Of a stretch of DNA of 64,000 nt, positions 27,660 through 38,867 are shown piece after piece. Positions within the stretch are counted from its first letter, which is position 1, and each line of letters opens with the position of its first letter. The translations under genes were made by a program, and so were the position numbers. The stretch is from Legionella saoudiensis (GTDB lineage: Bacteria; Pseudomonadota; Gammaproteobacteria; Legionellales; Legionellaceae), in contig NZ_LN901323.1 in NCBI RefSeq assembly GCF_001465875.1, forward strand, positions 593,501 to 657,500, read 5' to 3'. The notes beneath the pieces are model-generated. The model was not told where the DNA came from. It was given only the letters and a program-made list of their open reading frames with translations, and did not search any database.

Positions 27660-29012
27660 ATGAGTCAACGTAAATATTTTGGTACCGATGGTATACGTGG
27701 ACACGTAGGATTATCAAATATTAATCCTGAATTTGTTTTAAAATTAGGTTGGGCCGTAGGACGTGTGCTGGCAAATGGCCATCGGAAAAAGGTCGTTATA
27801 GGTAAAGATACTCGAGTATCTGGTTATATGCTGGAGTCGGCGTTAGAAGCAGGCTTATCTGCGGCAGGTGTTGACGTGGCCCTATTAGGCCCAATGCCTA
27901 CTCCCGCAATTGCCTACTTAACGCAAACACTTCGAGCTAATGCTGGAATAGTGATTAGCGCCTCACATAATTTGTTTGAAGATAATGGCATCAAATTCTT
28001 TTCTGCGGAGGGAGGTAAGCTCCCTGATAGTGTAGAGCTTGATATTGAAGCCGAATTAGATAAAAAAATGGAAACGGTTCCTTCAGAACAATTGGGTAAA
28101 GCAACCCGTATTAATGACGCAACGGGCCGATATATTGAGTTTTGTAAATCTACTATCCCTTCGATGACTCGTTTATCGGGTTTAAAGATTGTGGTTGATT
28201 GCGCTAATGGGGCTACTTATCACATCGCCCCTAATGTTTTTGCTGAATTGGGAGCACATGTTACGGCAATTGGAAACAAACCTGATGGCTTTAATATTAA
28301 TCAGGACTGTGGGTCAACTTCTCCGGCACATCTAATTCAGAAGGTACTCAGCACCGGGGCCGATATTGGTATTGGTTTAGATGGTGATGGTGACCGCGTA
28401 TTGTTAGTCGATGCTAAAGGTAATTTAGTTGATGGTGACCAAATCCTTTACATCATCGCTAAGGATCGTCATGAACGTGGAGTTTTACATGGCGGCGTTG
28501 TTGGTACCATCATGAGCAATTATGGCTTGGAAATGGCAATTACCGAATTGGGCATACCGTTTATTCGCTCCAATGTAGGGGACCGCTATGTCCTTGAAGC
28601 CCTACGAGAAAATAATTGGAAGATTGGTGGTGAAACTTCTGGCCACATCGTTTGCCTTGATAAAACCACAACAGGTGATGGTATCGTTGCGGCACTGCAG
28701 GTTTTATCTATTATGGTAAAACAAGGAAAGAGCCTACAGCAATTAACGGGCGGTATTTCATTATTACCACAAAGCCTGGTTAATTTAAAAACCACTCACG
28801 CCTCGGTACTGGCTAATAACTCAGAAGTAATTCGCGTGGTAAAAAATTTAGAAACCAGCTTGCAAGGTGAGGGCAGGGTTTTATTGCGCCCCTCAGGCAC
28901 CGAGCCCCTATTGCGTGTGATGGTTGAAGGCCAAGATCAATCTTTAGTTATGCAACAAGCACAAAAACTATGTGATGATATCAGTCAAATTGAAAAAAAC
29001 CTCCACCATTAA
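27660..29012 (+). CDS. glmM: Phosphoglucosamine mutase
   Basis: The 450-residue enzyme interconverts glucosamine 6-phosphate and glucosamine 1-phosphate on the way to UDP-GlcNAc for peptidoglycan and LPS. The phosphorylated Ser102 is in SASHN (100-104), the metal loop is DGDGDR (about 240-245), and the C-terminal phosphate-binding loop is [11 protein letters not shown]. An imperfect terminator-like hairpin lies downstream. Confidence 0.97.
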   Translation: MSQRKYFGTDGIRGHVGLSNINPEFVLKLGWAVGRVLANGHRKKVVIGKDTRVSGYMLESALEAGLSAAGVDVALLGPMPTPAIAYLTQTLRANAGIVISASHNLFEDNGIKFFSAEGGKLPDSVELDIEAELDKKMETVPSEQLGKATRINDATGRYIEFCKSTIPSMTRLSGLKIVVDCANGATYHIAPNVFAELGAHVTAIGNKPDGFNINQDCGSTSPAHLIQKVLSTGADIGIGLDGDGDRVLLVDAKGNLVDGDQILYIIAKDRHERGVLHGGVVGTIMSNYGLEMAITELGIPFIRSNVGDRYVLEALRENNWKIGGETSGHIVCLDKTTTGDGIVAALQVLSIMVKQGKSLQQLTGGISLLPQSLVNLKTTHASVLANNSEVIRVVKNLETSLQGEGRVLLRPSGTEPLLRVMVEGQDQSLVMQQAQKLCDDISQIEKNLHH

Positions 29013-29044
29013 CCCTTTTACCGCGCTCAACAGTATATCTTATC

Positions 29045-29075
29045 GAACTCCTCACCGGCAGGGGAGTTCCTTTCC
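29045..29075 (+). terminator. Possible terminator after glmM
   Basis: GAACTCC (29045-29051) pairs with GGAGTTC (29063-29069), followed by a CTTT tract. The U tract is short, so termination may be partial. Confidence 0.45.
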
Positions 29076-29240
29076 CTTGGCTGTGAAAATACTATTGCGA
29101 TTTTGTAACGAGCTTTTTTAACCAAAAAATGAAGAAAATTTAGTGCTGGTAATTCATTTACTGGTTTGATGAAATATGCAGCAATAAAGCAGGGCACCCA
29201 GCACAAAATAAAGGTTAAACTGCTTTTTTTAGAAAAAAAC

Positions 29241-29246
29241 TATAAT
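29241..29246 (+). promoter_or_regulatory. -10 element of the tpiA-secG unit
   Basis: A perfect TATAAT lies 62 bases before the tpiA start in the 296-base gap after glmM. No convincing -35 at 17 bases is seen, so an activator or an extended element may be used. Confidence 0.45.
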
Positions 29247-29308
29247 AGGACTACACATCTGAACCGAGTTTGGGTATAGTCGCGGGGTTGAACGCGAGAG
29301 GACAGCAC

Positions 29309-30058
29309 ATGAGGCATAAAATAGTTGCTGGTAATTGGAAGATGAATGGCCAGTTGCAGCAAGTGATTCAATTAACGAATCAGCTCAAGGAGATGTTAAT
29401 CTTAAATGATACGCTTCATGTAGCCGTTATGCCACCTGCAATTTATATCCCTCAGGTCAACGAATTACTTGCGAGAAGCAAAATTAAGCTAGGCGCTCAG
29501 AATGTATATCCAAAAGATGCGGGTGCGTTCACGGGTGAATTGTCTGGGCCCATGTTAAAAGAGTTTAATTGTCACTATGTTTTAGTCGGACACTCTGAAA
29601 GACGACATATCTTTCAAGAAGATGAAAAATTTGTGGCACAAAAATTCCACCATGTAAAAGATCATGGTATGATACCTGTTCTTTGCGTCGGTGAAACGCT
29701 AGAAGAGCGTGAAAAAGGACACACTGAACAAGTAATTGCCAAACAAATTTTGGCCGTAAGTGAAAATAACAATAATTGCTTTCAAAACTGTGTTATAGCT
29801 TATGAACCTGTTTGGGCTATAGGTACAGGAAAAACAGCATCACCTAATGAAGCACAAGAAGTGCACCAGTTTATCAGGAAACTGGCTGGCGAAATTAATC
29901 GTGATGATGCAGAGCATTTATCTATCCTCTATGGAGGTAGCGTAAATGAAAATAATGCCGCGGCTTTATTTGCCATGCCCGATGTTGATGGTGGCTTGGT
30001 AGGTGGAGCATCGTTAAATGCGAAACAGTTTGTGGAAATTGTGAAATGTATCAATTGA
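29309..30058 (+). CDS. tpiA: Triosephosphate isomerase
   Basis: The 249-residue glycolytic TIM barrel interconverts dihydroxyacetone phosphate and glyceraldehyde 3-phosphate. Catalytic residues are Lys11 (NWKMNG), the His in VGHSERR and the Glu in [10 protein letters not shown]. An upstream in-frame extension is open to 29270, but the ATG at 29309 with GAGAGGA before it gives the family N-terminus. The 3' end overlaps secG by 13 bases. The glmM-tpiA-secG order is common in gammaproteobacteria, whereas E. coli has tpiA elsewhere. Confidence 0.97.
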   Translation: MRHKIVAGNWKMNGQLQQVIQLTNQLKEMLILNDTLHVAVMPPAIYIPQVNELLARSKIKLGAQNVYPKDAGAFTGELSGPMLKEFNCHYVLVGHSERRHIFQEDEKFVAQKFHHVKDHGMIPVLCVGETLEEREKGHTEQVIAKQILAVSENNNNCFQNCVIAYEPVWAIGTGKTASPNEAQEVHQFIRKLAGEINRDDAEHLSILYGGSVNENNAAALFAMPDVDGGLVGGASLNAKQFVEIVKCIN

Positions 30059-30366
30059 TCTTAGTTATACATGTGTTAGTAGCTATAGTCTTAATCGGCT
30101 TGGTTCTTATTCAACATGGTAAAGGTGCTGATATAGGCGCAGCTTTTGGTTCTGGTGCATCAAATACACTATTTGGTAGTCAAGGAACTGGTAGCTTTTT
30201 ATTTAAATTAACTGGTGGTTTAGCACTAACATTTTTTGTTACGAGCCTATTGCTGTCTTACATGGTATCTGTACAATACCACAAAGCAGAGCAGCTTACT
30301 GCTCCGCAACAAACAAATGTACCGGTGAATTCAATCCCAGTACCAGTTGATAACAACAAGAAGTGA
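30046..30366 (+). CDS. secG: Protein-export membrane protein SecG
   Basis: The 106-residue SecYEG subunit has two transmembrane helices (about 2-22 and 50-72) joined by the conserved loop [20 protein letters not shown]. It assists SecA-driven export. The start codon lies inside the tpiA 3' end, implying translational coupling. A tRNA-Leu gene follows as in E. coli (leuU). Confidence 0.94.
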   Translation: MYQLILVIHVLVAIVLIGLVLIQHGKGADIGAAFGSGASNTLFGSQGTGSFLFKLTGGLALTFFVTSLLLSYMVSVQYHKAEQLTAPQQTNVPVNSIPVPVDNNKK

Positions 30367-30382
30367 TAAAAGAATAAAATAC

Positions 30383-30411
30383 TTGGGGTGTTTACCGTTC
30401 ACTAATATGAT
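30383..30411 (+). promoter_or_regulatory. Candidate promoter of the tRNA-Leu gene
   Basis: TTGGGG (30383-30388) and TATGAT (30406-30411) are 17 bases apart, with the mature tRNA 5' end 27 bases after the -10. The -35 is only fair. Confidence 0.5.
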
Positions 30412-30438
30412 GGTAGACAAAACCTAATAATAAGAATT

Positions 30439-30523
30439 GCCGAAGTGGTGGAATTGGTAGACACGCCGTCTTGAGGGGGCGGTGGCGTAAGCCGTGCCGG
30501 TTCGAGTCCGGCCTTCGGCACCA
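30439..30523 (+). tRNA. leuU: tRNA-Leu (anticodon GAG)
   Basis: The 85-base gene folds as a class II tRNA with acceptor arms GCCGAAG/CTTCGGC, D-arm sequence GTGGAATTGGTAGAC, anticodon loop TTGAGGG with GAG at 34-36, a long variable arm, TTCGAGT in the T arm, and an encoded CCA. The position after secG equals E. coli leuU. nuoA starts 23 bases downstream, so tRNA processing probably releases the nuoA mRNA 5' end. Confidence 0.93.
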
Positions 30524-30545
30524 TTTAATCGAGCAAGGTGACATA

Positions 30546-30902
30546 ATGCTATCTCAATACTTACCCGTTCTTGTATTCATAATCATCGGATTAGTTTTAG
30601 GCCTGGTGATGTTGGGAGCTGGTGCCCTGCTTTCAAAACATAGTCCTGATGCTGCTAAGAATGCACCCTATGAGTGCGGTTTTGGCGCATTTGAAAACTC
30701 TCATTTGCCTTTCGATGTGCGTTTTTATCTGGTGGCAATACTATTTATCATCTTTGATTTAGAAACCGCATTTTTCTTTCCTTGGGCTTTAGTCTTACGC
30801 AAAATTGGATGGTTTGGTTTTTCCGGAATGATGTTATTTCTCGGTTTATTAGTCATTGGCTTTATTTATGAATGGAAGCGTGGCGCGTTAGAGTGGGAAT
30901 AA
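30546..30902 (+). CDS. nuoA: NADH-quinone oxidoreductase subunit A
   Basis: The 118-residue membrane-arm subunit of complex I has three transmembrane helices and the conserved segment [12 protein letters not shown] on the loop after the first. Open sequence extends upstream into the tRNA gene, but the ATG at 30546 with AAGGTG before it is the real start. It opens the nuo cluster but is separated from nuoB by 174 bases. Confidence 0.95.
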   Translation: MLSQYLPVLVFIIIGLVLGLVMLGAGALLSKHSPDAAKNAPYECGFGAFENSHLPFDVRFYLVAILFIIFDLETAFFFPWALVLRKIGWFGFSGMMLFLGLLVIGFIYEWKRGALEWE

Positions 30903-30954
30903 TTTAGAAGCGTAACAAATAGTTTAACGAATCGTAACTTCTCTGTATGTTGTT

Positions 30955-30984
30955 TTGAATAAATAAGTGCCTCATAAATATAGT
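30955..30984 (+). promoter_or_regulatory. Candidate internal promoter before nuoB
   Basis: TTGAAT (30955-30960) and TATAGT (30979-30984) are 18 bases apart in the unusually long nuoA-nuoB gap. It would allow nuoB-N to be expressed apart from the tRNA-nuoA transcript. Confidence 0.45.
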
Positions 30985-31076
30985 TGTTCTAATTTTGAGA
31001 TTATTTATTAAATCAAAAGGGCTACGGAGACGTTACGAATGTTTTTTATTAATATTTAACTGCTTAGAGGCTAGCT

Positions 31077-31553
31077 ATGGCGGTTGCAGAATTGCAAAAA
31101 AGTGGCTTTGTAACGACTTCGGTCGACAAACTTGTGGGTTGGGCACGTAGTGGTTCTATGTGGCCTATGACTTTTGGTTTGGCATGCTGTGCAGTCGAAA
31201 TGATGCATGTTGGTGCTGCGCGTTATGATTTGGACCGATTTGGTATTATTTTCCGTCCCAGTCCGCGTCAATCGGACGTTATGATTGTTGCAGGGACCTT
31301 GTGTAACAAAATGGCTCCTGCTTTACGCAAAGTTTATGATCAAATGCCTGAACCACGCTGGGTTATTTCTATGGGTTCATGTGCCAATGGTGGTGGTTAT
31401 TATCACTATTCTTATTCAGTCGTTCGTGGATGTGATCGCATTGTTCCGGTTGATGTTTATGTTCCCGGATGCCCACCAACCGCTGAAGCACTACTTTACG
31501 GTATTATTCAATTGCAGAATAAAATTAGACGTAAAAACATATTAGAAGCGTAA
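31077..31553 (+). CDS. nuoB: NADH-quinone oxidoreductase subunit B
   Basis: The 158-residue subunit carries the terminal [4Fe-4S] cluster N2, bound by Cys37, Cys38, Cys102 and Cys132, the typical adjacent-cysteine pattern. N2 passes electrons to the quinone at the NuoB-NuoD interface. AGAGG upstream supports the start. Confidence 0.97.
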   Translation: MAVAELQKSGFVTTSVDKLVGWARSGSMWPMTFGLACCAVEMMHVGAARYDLDRFGIIFRPSPRQSDVMIVAGTLCNKMAPALRKVYDQMPEPRWVISMGSCANGGGYYHYSYSVVRGCDRIVPVDVYVPGCPPTAEALLYGIIQLQNKIRRKNILEA

Positions 31554-31575
31554 GATCATCAAAGGTGCAAATTAG

Positions 31576-32256
31576 ATGACAAAAAATGATTATTTGGTTG
31601 AAAGACTAAAGACTGAGTTAGCAAGTCATATCGGTGACGTAAGTGTTGCATTTGACGAAGTAACCGTTGAATGCGATGTGGCTAACGTAAAAACATTAAT
31701 GATGGAATTGCGTGAGGTTCCCGCTTTTTCACTTGATCAACTTATAGACCTTTGCGCAGTGGATTACCTGCTTTATGGCGAATACGATTGGGAAACTGAT
31801 TCTGCAACAGAAAAGGGGTTTTCCCGTGGTGTAGAGCGCCAAGACGCTAAAGCCTATGCACTGAATAAGCCACGTTTCGCCGTTGTTTACCACTTACTTT
31901 CAACACAGAAAAATCATCGCTTACGCGTGAAAGTGTTTCTTGATGAAAAACATTTAATTCTTCCTTCAGTACATCATCTTTGGAAAGGTGCAAATTGGTT
32001 TGAGCGTGAAGCTTACGATTTGTACGGCGTTTTATTTGATGGGCATCCAGATTTAAGACGTATCTTGACTGATTATGGCTTTATTGGACATCCATTCCGT
32101 AAAGATTTCCCTCTAAGTGGTGAGGTTGAAATGCGCTACGATGCTAAATTACAAAAAGTTATTTACGCACCTGTTGATATAGTGCCCAGAGTATTGGTGC
32201 CCAAGGTTATTCGGAATGATAACCGTTATTTAGTTAATGAGAAGGGCGACGAATAA
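31576..32256 (+). CDS. nuoC: NADH-quinone oxidoreductase subunit C
   Basis: The 226-residue peripheral-arm subunit shows the signature of the 30 kDa family, [20 protein letters not shown] (about 148-167), then [16 protein letters not shown]. It contacts NuoD. Unlike E. coli, where nuoC and nuoD are fused, the genes are separate here, but the nuoC stop overlaps the nuoD start by one base. Confidence 0.97.
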   Translation: MTKNDYLVERLKTELASHIGDVSVAFDEVTVECDVANVKTLMMELREVPAFSLDQLIDLCAVDYLLYGEYDWETDSATEKGFSRGVERQDAKAYALNKPRFAVVYHLLSTQKNHRLRVKVFLDEKHLILPSVHHLWKGANWFEREAYDLYGVLFDGHPDLRRILTDYGFIGHPFRKDFPLSGEVEMRYDAKLQKVIYAPVDIVPRVLVPKVIRNDNRYLVNEKGDE

Positions 32257-33509
32257 TGATTGAACTAAAGAATTACACCTTAAATTTTGGTCCACAACAC
32301 CCCGCAGCACATGGGGTTTTGCGTTTGGTTCTTGAGCTGGAAGGTGAGACTATTGTTCGCGCCGATCCCCATATTGGCTTATTGCACCGTGCAACTGAAA
32401 AATTAGCTGAAACGAAACCATACATCCAAAGTATTGGTTACATGGACCGTTTAGATTATGTGTCCATGATGTGTAATGAACATGCTTATGTTCGTGCAAT
32501 CGAAAAGCTTTTAGGTATCGATGTTCCTTTGCGAGCGCAATACATTCGTACCATGTTTGATGAAATTACTCGGGTTTTAAACCATCTCTTATGGTTAGGT
32601 GCAATTGCTCTTGATATTGGGGCAATGACCGTCTTCTTGTATTGCTTCAGAGAGCGTGAGGATTTATTTGACTGCTATGAAGCCGTATCTGGGGCACGCA
32701 TGCATGCCACATATTATCGACCTGGTGGGGTTGCCCGTGATTTACCGGATACTATGCCCCAATATAAAGCTTCAAGATGGCATAGTGATCGTGAAGTAGA
32801 AAAAATGAATGAAGATCGCAGCGGTACCCTGCTGGATTTTATTTGGGCGTTTACAGAGCGTTTCCCACGTTGTGTTGATGAGTATGAAACTTTATTAACC
32901 GACAATAGAATTTGGAAGCAACGCACGGTGGATATTGGTGTTGTTTCTCCTGAGCAGGCACTCCAATGGGGCTTTACCGGCCCAATGCTACGCGGTTCTG
33001 GCATTGCTTGGGATTTGCGTAAAAAGCAAAGCTATGCAGCTTATGACCAAGTCGATTTTGATGTGCCAGTGGGTAAAACTGGAGATTGCTATGATCGCTA
33101 TTTGGTTCGTGTTGAAGAGTTAAGACAATCAAATCGAATCATTAGACAATGTGTTGAATGGCTAAGAAAAAATCCAGGACCTGTACGTCTTGATGATCAT
33201 AAAATTACACCACCACGACGTGTGGAAATGAAGCACGATATGGAAGCCTTAATTCATCATTTTAAATTATTTACGGAAGGCTTTTGCTTACCTCGTGGCG
33301 AAGTATATAGCGCTGTTGAAGCGCCAAAAGGCGAATTTGGTATTTATATGGTATCCGATGGCGCTAATAAACCATACCGATTGAAGATTCGTGCTCCGGG
33401 TTTCGCGCATTTATCCAGTTTTGATGAAATGGCTAGAGGGCATATGCTTGCAGATGGTGTGGCTATTCTGGCAAGTCAGGATATCGTGTTTGGTGAAATT
33501 GATCGTTAG
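32256..33509 (+). CDS. nuoD: NADH-quinone oxidoreductase subunit D
   Basis: The 417-residue 49 kDa subunit forms the quinone pocket with NuoB. The N-terminal [20 protein letters not shown] and the C-terminal [15 protein letters not shown] are landmarks. It descends from [NiFe]-hydrogenase large subunits but lacks the nickel ligands. A 134-base gap with a perfect palindrome separates it from nuoE. Confidence 0.97.
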   Translation: MIELKNYTLNFGPQHPAAHGVLRLVLELEGETIVRADPHIGLLHRATEKLAETKPYIQSIGYMDRLDYVSMMCNEHAYVRAIEKLLGIDVPLRAQYIRTMFDEITRVLNHLLWLGAIALDIGAMTVFLYCFREREDLFDCYEAVSGARMHATYYRPGGVARDLPDTMPQYKASRWHSDREVEKMNEDRSGTLLDFIWAFTERFPRCVDEYETLLTDNRIWKQRTVDIGVVSPEQALQWGFTGPMLRGSGIAWDLRKKQSYAAYDQVDFDVPVGKTGDCYDRYLVRVEELRQSNRIIRQCVEWLRKNPGPVRLDDHKITPPRRVEMKHDMEALIHHFKLFTEGFCLPRGEVYSAVEAPKGEFGIYMVSDGANKPYRLKIRAPGFAHLSSFDEMARGHMLADGVAILASQDIVFGEIDR

Positions 33510-33552
33510 ATCAAACATAAATTCAGTTCGATATAAAAATACTATATTGAAT

Positions 33553-33566
33553 TTACACTAGTGTAA
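33553..33566. promoter_or_regulatory. Perfect 14-base palindrome in the nuoD-nuoE gap
   Basis: TTACACTAGTGTAA is fully self-complementary and stands about 90 bases before the nuoE start. It could be a dimeric regulator site; no assigned regulator is recognised. Confidence 0.35.
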
Positions 33567-33643
33567 TGTATTAAACATAACCTGGGCGCAAGAGAACGGC
33601 GACCAGGATTTATTGTTTGTACACTTGAGATAAAGGTTTAGAT

Positions 33644-34147
33644 ATGTCTGATAATTCAGCAAAAATATTAAATCAATTGATATCGAAAGAGCGCATGCAA
33701 GATATTGATCATTGGATAGCAAAATATCCTCCGGATCAAAAACAGTCTGCAGTGATGAGTGCTTTAAGGATTGTTCAAGAAGAGCACAATCATTTAACTC
33801 CAGAATTAATGGATGCTGTCGCTGATTATCTTGAAATGCCAGCCATTGCTGTATACGAAGTTGCAAGTTTCTATACCATGTATGAGCATAAACCTGTTGG
33901 AAAACACTTATTAAATGTTTGCACCAACATATCTTGTCTATTACGTGGTTCAGCTGGTGTGGTTGAACACCTAGAGAAAAAATTAGGGATCAAATTAGGT
34001 GAAACCACAGATGATGGACGTTTTACCTTACGATCTGTTGAATGCTTAGGAGCATGTGTTAATGCGCCAATGATGCAGGTAGATAAAGATTATCACGAGA
34101 ATCTAACTCCTGAGTCGATAGATAAAGTGTTGGGCCAATACGAATAA
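33644..34147 (+). CDS. nuoE: NADH-quinone oxidoreductase subunit E
   Basis: The 167-residue thioredoxin-fold subunit binds the [2Fe-2S] cluster N1a through Cys93, Cys98, Cys134 and Cys138. It forms the NADH-oxidising module with NuoF and NuoG. nuoF follows after a short gap. Confidence 0.97.
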   Translation: MSDNSAKILNQLISKERMQDIDHWIAKYPPDQKQSAVMSALRIVQEEHNHLTPELMDAVADYLEMPAIAVYEVASFYTMYEHKPVGKHLLNVCTNISCLLRGSAGVVEHLEKKLGIKLGETTDDGRFTLRSVECLGACVNAPMMQVDKDYHENLTPESIDKVLGQYE

Positions 34148-34165
34148 AAGATAGAGGTGGTTGCC

Positions 34166-35443
34166 GTGGTCGAATTAAATCAAGTTTGTTACCGAACAGT
34201 TCATTTACCAGAGCCTTGGACTCTATCTGCTTATGAAAGTATTGGTGGATATAGTGCCTGGAGAAAGATATTAAAAGAGCAAACTTCTCCCCAATTAATT
34301 ATTGATGAATTAAAAACCTCTGCATTGCGAGGCCGTGGTGGTGCGGGTTTCCCTACCGGATTAAAATGGAGTTTTATGAATCGTAATTCTCCCGTACAAA
34401 AATATGTTGTATGTAATTCGGACGAGGGCGAGCCAGGTACCTGTAAAGACCGTGAAATTTTAACTCTAAATCCTCATCAATTGATTGAAGGGATGGCTAT
34501 TGCCGGTTATGTCATGGGTGCTACGGTTGGTTATAACTACATCCGCGGTGAGTTCTGGCTTCCTTATGAACACACTGAAGCGGCACTAAAGGAAGCTTAT
34601 GCAGCAGGTTTATTAGGGAAAAATATTTTAGGTTCCGGTGTTGATTTTGATTTATATAATCATTTAGGAGCTGGCGCATATATTTGTGGTGAGGAAACTG
34701 CCTTACTTAATTCCTTAGAAGGCAAAAAGGGGCAGCCACGCTTTAAACCTCCTTTTCCGGCAAACTACGGTTTATACGGAAAACCGACAACGATTAACAA
34801 TACAGAAACTTTCGCTTCTGTACCCGTCATCCTGGAAAAAGGTGGCGATTGGTTTTTAAAACTTGGCAAACCCAATAATGGCGGTGCTAAGTGCTTTAGC
34901 GTTAGTGGTCATGTAAATAAACCGGGCAATTTTGAAATTCCATTAGGCACTCCATTTAAAACATTATTGGAACTTGCTGGTGGCATGCTCCACGACCGCA
35001 AAATCAAAGCAGTGATTCCTGGTGGTACTTCCATGCCCGTATTACCTGGCGATGTAATGATGGGGCTAGATATGGATTACGACAGTATTCAAAAAGCTGG
35101 CTCTGGGCTAGGTTCCGGTGCTGTAATCATTATGGATGAAACAACCTGTATGGTTGATGCTTTATATCGAATTTCAGAATTCTATATGGATGAGTCTTGT
35201 GGTCAGTGTACTCCTTGCCGTGAAGGTACAGGTTGGTTGGTGCGCTTATTACATCGAATCAAAGAGGGCCATGGAGAGCCAGGTGATATAGAGAAATTAG
35301 TCAATGTTGCAGACAACATCGAAGGACGAACCATTTGTGCGTTAGGAGAAGCAGCTGCTTGGCCAGTACAAAGTTTCGTTAAACACTTTTATCATGAATT
35401 TGATTACTTCATTAAGCATAAACGCTCGATCGTCGCAGCATAA
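34166..35443 (+). CDS. nuoF: NADH-quinone oxidoreductase subunit F (NADH-binding)
   Basis: The 425-residue flavoprotein binds NADH and FMN, seen in [16 protein letters not shown] and the [19 protein letters not shown] segment, and the [4Fe-4S] cluster N3 through [13 protein letters not shown] plus a later Cys. The GTG at 34166 is chosen because AGAGG lies eight bases before it; an alternative GTG three codons upstream would overlap that site. Confidence 0.96.
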   Translation: MVELNQVCYRTVHLPEPWTLSAYESIGGYSAWRKILKEQTSPQLIIDELKTSALRGRGGAGFPTGLKWSFMNRNSPVQKYVVCNSDEGEPGTCKDREILTLNPHQLIEGMAIAGYVMGATVGYNYIRGEFWLPYEHTEAALKEAYAAGLLGKNILGSGVDFDLYNHLGAGAYICGEETALLNSLEGKKGQPRFKPPFPANYGLYGKPTTINNTETFASVPVILEKGGDWFLKLGKPNNGGAKCFSVSGHVNKPGNFEIPLGTPFKTLLELAGGMLHDRKIKAVIPGGTSMPVLPGDVMMGLDMDYDSIQKAGSGLGSGAVIIMDETTCMVDALYRISEFYMDESCGQCTPCREGTGWLVRLLHRIKEGHGEPGDIEKLVNVADNIEGRTICALGEAAAWPVQSFVKHFYHEFDYFIKHKRSIVAA

Positions 35444-35459
35444 TTAGAAGGTTTTAACC

Positions 35460-37814
35460 ATGACAACTACTATTGAAATCGACGGTAAAACATTTGAGGC
35501 AGAAAACGGTAAAATGATCATCGAAGTTGCTGATGAGGCCGGTATTCATATCCCCCGTTTTTGCTACCATAAAAAACTTTCTGTAGCCGCAAACTGCCGT
35601 ATGTGCTTAGTTGAAGTAGAAAATGGCAGAAAGCCTGTCCCTGCTTGTGCTACGCCAATTACTAATGGCATGAAAGTATATACTAAATCAGAGCAAGCAC
35701 TTCACTCGCAAAAAGCGGTAATGGAGTTTTTGTTAATCAACCATCCTTTGGATTGCCCAATATGCGACCAAGGTGGTGAGTGTGAGTTGCAAGACGTTTC
35801 TATGGGCTTCGGCGCCGATCAATCTACTTACGAGGAAGCCAAGCGTTCAGTTAACGATGATGATTTAGGTGCCTTGATTGCCACCGAAATGACTCGTTGC
35901 ATCCATTGTACTCGCTGCGTTCGTTTTGGTGATGAAATTGCCGGAGTTCGTGAATTAGGCGCCACGGGCCGTGGTGAAAAGATGCAAATTGGAACCTACG
36001 TGCAACATAGCCTTAAGTCAGAGGTTTCCGGTAATATTATTGATTTATGCCCAGTTGGCGCATTAACGTCAAAACCTTACCGCTTTACTGCAAGAGCTTG
36101 GGAAATGTCCCAGTACGATAGCTTAGCCCCTCACGATTGCTTAGGTTCAAACGTATTTGTGCATACTCGTAGAAATGAATTGATGCGCGTTGTTCCTAAA
36201 GAAAATGAATCAATTAATGAAACTTGGTTGTCTGACCGCGATCGATTTAGTTATTTAGGCTTAAAAAGCGAACACAGAGCAGGTAAACCACAAATAAAGC
36301 GCAATGGTCAATGGGAAGAAGTTGATTGGGAAACTGCCTTAAAATTTACTGCTGATGGTTTAAGCCGAGTAATTAAACAGAATGGCGGCGAACAGGTTGC
36401 CGCATTCGCATCCAGTTCTTCCTCATTAGAAGAGCTTTATTTATTGCAAAAATTAATGCGTGAACTCGATGTGCATAACTTGGATCACCGTTTACAGCAA
36501 GTTGACTTCAAAGATCAAGAAAATCAAGCAACAATGCCCGTAAACTCCCTGGCTTATGCTGAGATTGAAAACCAACAAACAATTATATTAATTGGTTCGA
36601 ATATCGAGCGTGAAGTACCTCTTGCTGGGGTGCGCGTGCGTAAGGCCTTCCGTAATGGCGCTAAAATTTATGCCATTAACTCAGTTGATTATGATTATCA
36701 TTTTGATGTTCAAGAGCGCTTCATTGTTTCTCCTTTAGAAATGCCAATGCAATTGGCTAAATTGGTTAAGGCGCTTGCTGATGATGCCAAAGCATTACCA
36801 GCAGAAGTACAAAAATTATTAATTGGTTTGAATACAGACACAGTAATAGAAGGCGTCGCCAAATCACTGAAAGAAGAAAAGGCTTGCCTAATTACCGGCG
36901 CTCTTTGTGAAAACCATCCTGAAGCTGCGTTAATACGTACCATGGTTCATTTGGTTGAAAAATTAAGTGGTGCTAAGGTGGTTCGATTAACTCAAGGTGC
37001 GAATACGGCTGGGGCCTGGATGGCTGGTATGGTTCCTCATAGAACTGTGGCAGGTAAGGCAGATGCAAAGGCTGGTTTAGATGTGCAAGCGGCACTAAGT
37101 GCTAAGCTAAAAGCCTACGTATTAATGGGGGTTGAACCTGGCTTTGATTTTGCAAATCCTTATGGTGCACGTCAATCGATGCTTGCGGCTGAGTTTGTCG
37201 TTTTAATGTCTGCTTTTAATCATGAGTCAATGCATGATTACGCCGATGTTATTTTACCGATAGCACCGTATGCTGAAACTTCGGGTACTTACATCAATAT
37301 TGATAATACCTGGCAAAGCGTGAAAGGGGCATTACCTCCATATGATCAAGCACGACCAGCGTGGAAAGTGCTACGCGTTTTAGGCAACTTGTTCCAGTGC
37401 AAAGATTTTGAATATACCTCAACAGAAGATGTTTTATCTGAGATTAAAGCTGCTGCTGCAATCGCTGTAGAGCAAGACTATACCCCTTATTATCCTGAGA
37501 GCCTGCCATTGATTAATGAATCATTGATTCGAGTTGGTGAGTGGCCTTTGTATCGCGTTGATTCAATTGTAAGAAATGCTAAAGAGCTGCAATTATGTGC
37601 TGCTGCTGATACGGCATGCATACGAATGAATCCTGCAACAGCAGATCGATTGCAATTAGATGAAATTGCCACTGTATCTCAGGGAGATATTGAGATAACA
37701 TTGCCGCTTAAACGTGATGAGCGAATTGCGGCAGATGTTGTATGGGTAGCAAACGCGATGCCTGAGACAGTTGATTTAGGTCATTCATTTGCTGCAATAA
37801 CTATTAAGCGCTAG
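35460..37814 (+). CDS. nuoG: NADH-quinone oxidoreductase subunit G
   Basis: The 784-residue iron-sulfur subunit begins with a ferredoxin-like [2Fe-2S] domain (CYHKKLSVAANCRMC, about 36-50), followed by His/Cys-liganded and [4Fe-4S] motifs (CPICDQGGECELQ; CIHCTRCVRF) and a molybdopterin-oxidoreductase-like C-terminal domain without a cofactor. It carries electrons from NuoF toward NuoI. Confidence 0.96.
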   Translation: MTTTIEIDGKTFEAENGKMIIEVADEAGIHIPRFCYHKKLSVAANCRMCLVEVENGRKPVPACATPITNGMKVYTKSEQALHSQKAVMEFLLINHPLDCPICDQGGECELQDVSMGFGADQSTYEEAKRSVNDDDLGALIATEMTRCIHCTRCVRFGDEIAGVRELGATGRGEKMQIGTYVQHSLKSEVSGNIIDLCPVGALTSKPYRFTARAWEMSQYDSLAPHDCLGSNVFVHTRRNELMRVVPKENESINETWLSDRDRFSYLGLKSEHRAGKPQIKRNGQWEEVDWETALKFTADGLSRVIKQNGGEQVAAFASSSSSLEELYLLQKLMRELDVHNLDHRLQQVDFKDQENQATMPVNSLAYAEIENQQTIILIGSNIEREVPLAGVRVRKAFRNGAKIYAINSVDYDYHFDVQERFIVSPLEMPMQLAKLVKALADDAKALPAEVQKLLIGLNTDTVIEGVAKSLKEEKACLITGALCENHPEAALIRTMVHLVEKLSGAKVVRLTQGANTAGAWMAGMVPHRTVAGKADAKAGLDVQAALSAKLKAYVLMGVEPGFDFANPYGARQSMLAAEFVVLMSAFNHESMHDYADVILPIAPYAETSGTYINIDNTWQSVKGALPPYDQARPAWKVLRVLGNLFQCKDFEYTSTEDVLSEIKAAAAIAVEQDYTPYYPESLPLINESLIRVGEWPLYRVDSIVRNAKELQLCAAADTACIRMNPATADRLQLDEIATVSQGDIEITLPLKRDERIAADVVWVANAMPETVDLGHSFAAITIKR

Positions 37815-37826
37815 GCAGGTAAGAAA

Positions 37827-38849
37827 ATGCTGCATGATATTAGCATATTAATTTGGGTTGTTCTTAAGATACTAGTAATTGTTGTTCCATTACTATTATG
37901 TGTGGCGTATTTAATTTATGCTGAGCGTAAGGTTATTGGTTACATTCAATCGCGTATTGGTCCTAACCGAGTTGGGGTAAAAGGCTTATTACAGCCTATA
38001 GCTGACTTGATTAAGTTGATCACGAAAGAAATTATTATTCCAACGCGGTCAAACAAGTATCTTTTCATTGTTGCACCACTTTTTGCTTTGGTACCTGCCT
38101 TGGCTGGATGGGCGGTGGTTCCTTTTCAGGAAGGAATGGTTCTTGCGAATATTAATGCAGGGATATTGTATGTTTTTGCAATGAGCTCACTAGGTGTCTA
38201 TGGAGTGCTTATTGCTGGTTGGGCATCTAACTCGAAGTATGCAATGTTTGGCGCACTAAGAAGTACCGCCCAGACAGTGTCGTATGAAATTGCGATGGGA
38301 TTTGCATTAGTAGGGGTTTTATTAGCTGCAGGTAGTATGAACCTTACTGACATTGTTAACTCACAGAAGGGCGGCATTCTCCATTGGTGGTTTATACCTT
38401 TGCTTCCTCTATTTTTAGTGTTTTGGATTGCAGGTATTGCTGAAACAAATAGAGCGCCTTTTGACCTTGCTGAGGGTGAGTCAGAAATTGTTGCGGGATT
38501 CCATGTTGAGTATTCAGGAATAGGGTTTGCGTTATTCTTCTTATCAGAATACGCGAGCATGATTCTGATTTCGGTCATGTTGAGTATCATGTTCTTAGGC
38601 GGATGGATGTCTCCATTTGAAGGAATTCCCGTCTTAGAAGATATATTCTTCGTTGTACCTGGCTTTGTGTGGTTGCTCGCGAAAATCAGCTTTTTCCTCT
38701 TTGTTTATCTATGGGTAAGAGCGACGTTTCCACGGTATCGTTATGACCAACTTATGCGTTTAGGTTGGAAAGTACTCATCCCGGTTACCATTGTTTGGAT
38801 TATAGTAACAGCCGTAATGGTAGTTGCTCAGGTTAAACCTTGGTTTTGA
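37827..38849 (+). CDS. nuoH: NADH-quinone oxidoreductase subunit H
   Basis: The 340-residue membrane subunit with eight or so helices forms the quinone entry tunnel and links the arms. Landmarks are [19 protein letters not shown] (about 32-50) and [16 protein letters not shown] with the conserved acidic residues of the E channel. Confidence 0.97.
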   Translation: MLHDISILIWVVLKILVIVVPLLLCVAYLIYAERKVIGYIQSRIGPNRVGVKGLLQPIADLIKLITKEIIIPTRSNKYLFIVAPLFALVPALAGWAVVPFQEGMVLANINAGILYVFAMSSLGVYGVLIAGWASNSKYAMFGALRSTAQTVSYEIAMGFALVGVLLAAGSMNLTDIVNSQKGGILHWWFIPLLPLFLVFWIAGIAETNRAPFDLAEGESEIVAGFHVEYSGIGFALFFLSEYASMILISVMLSIMFLGGWMSPFEGIPVLEDIFFVVPGFVWLLAKISFFLFVYLWVRATFPRYRYDQLMRLGWKVLIPVTIVWIIVTAVMVVAQVKPWF

Positions 38850-38867
38850 TGGTTAAAAGAGAAGCCG

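Noticed and set aside
30471..30545. N-terminal extension of nuoA into tRNA-Leu
   Set aside because: The extension is translated tRNA sequence; the ATG at 30546 has the ribosome site and family N-terminus.
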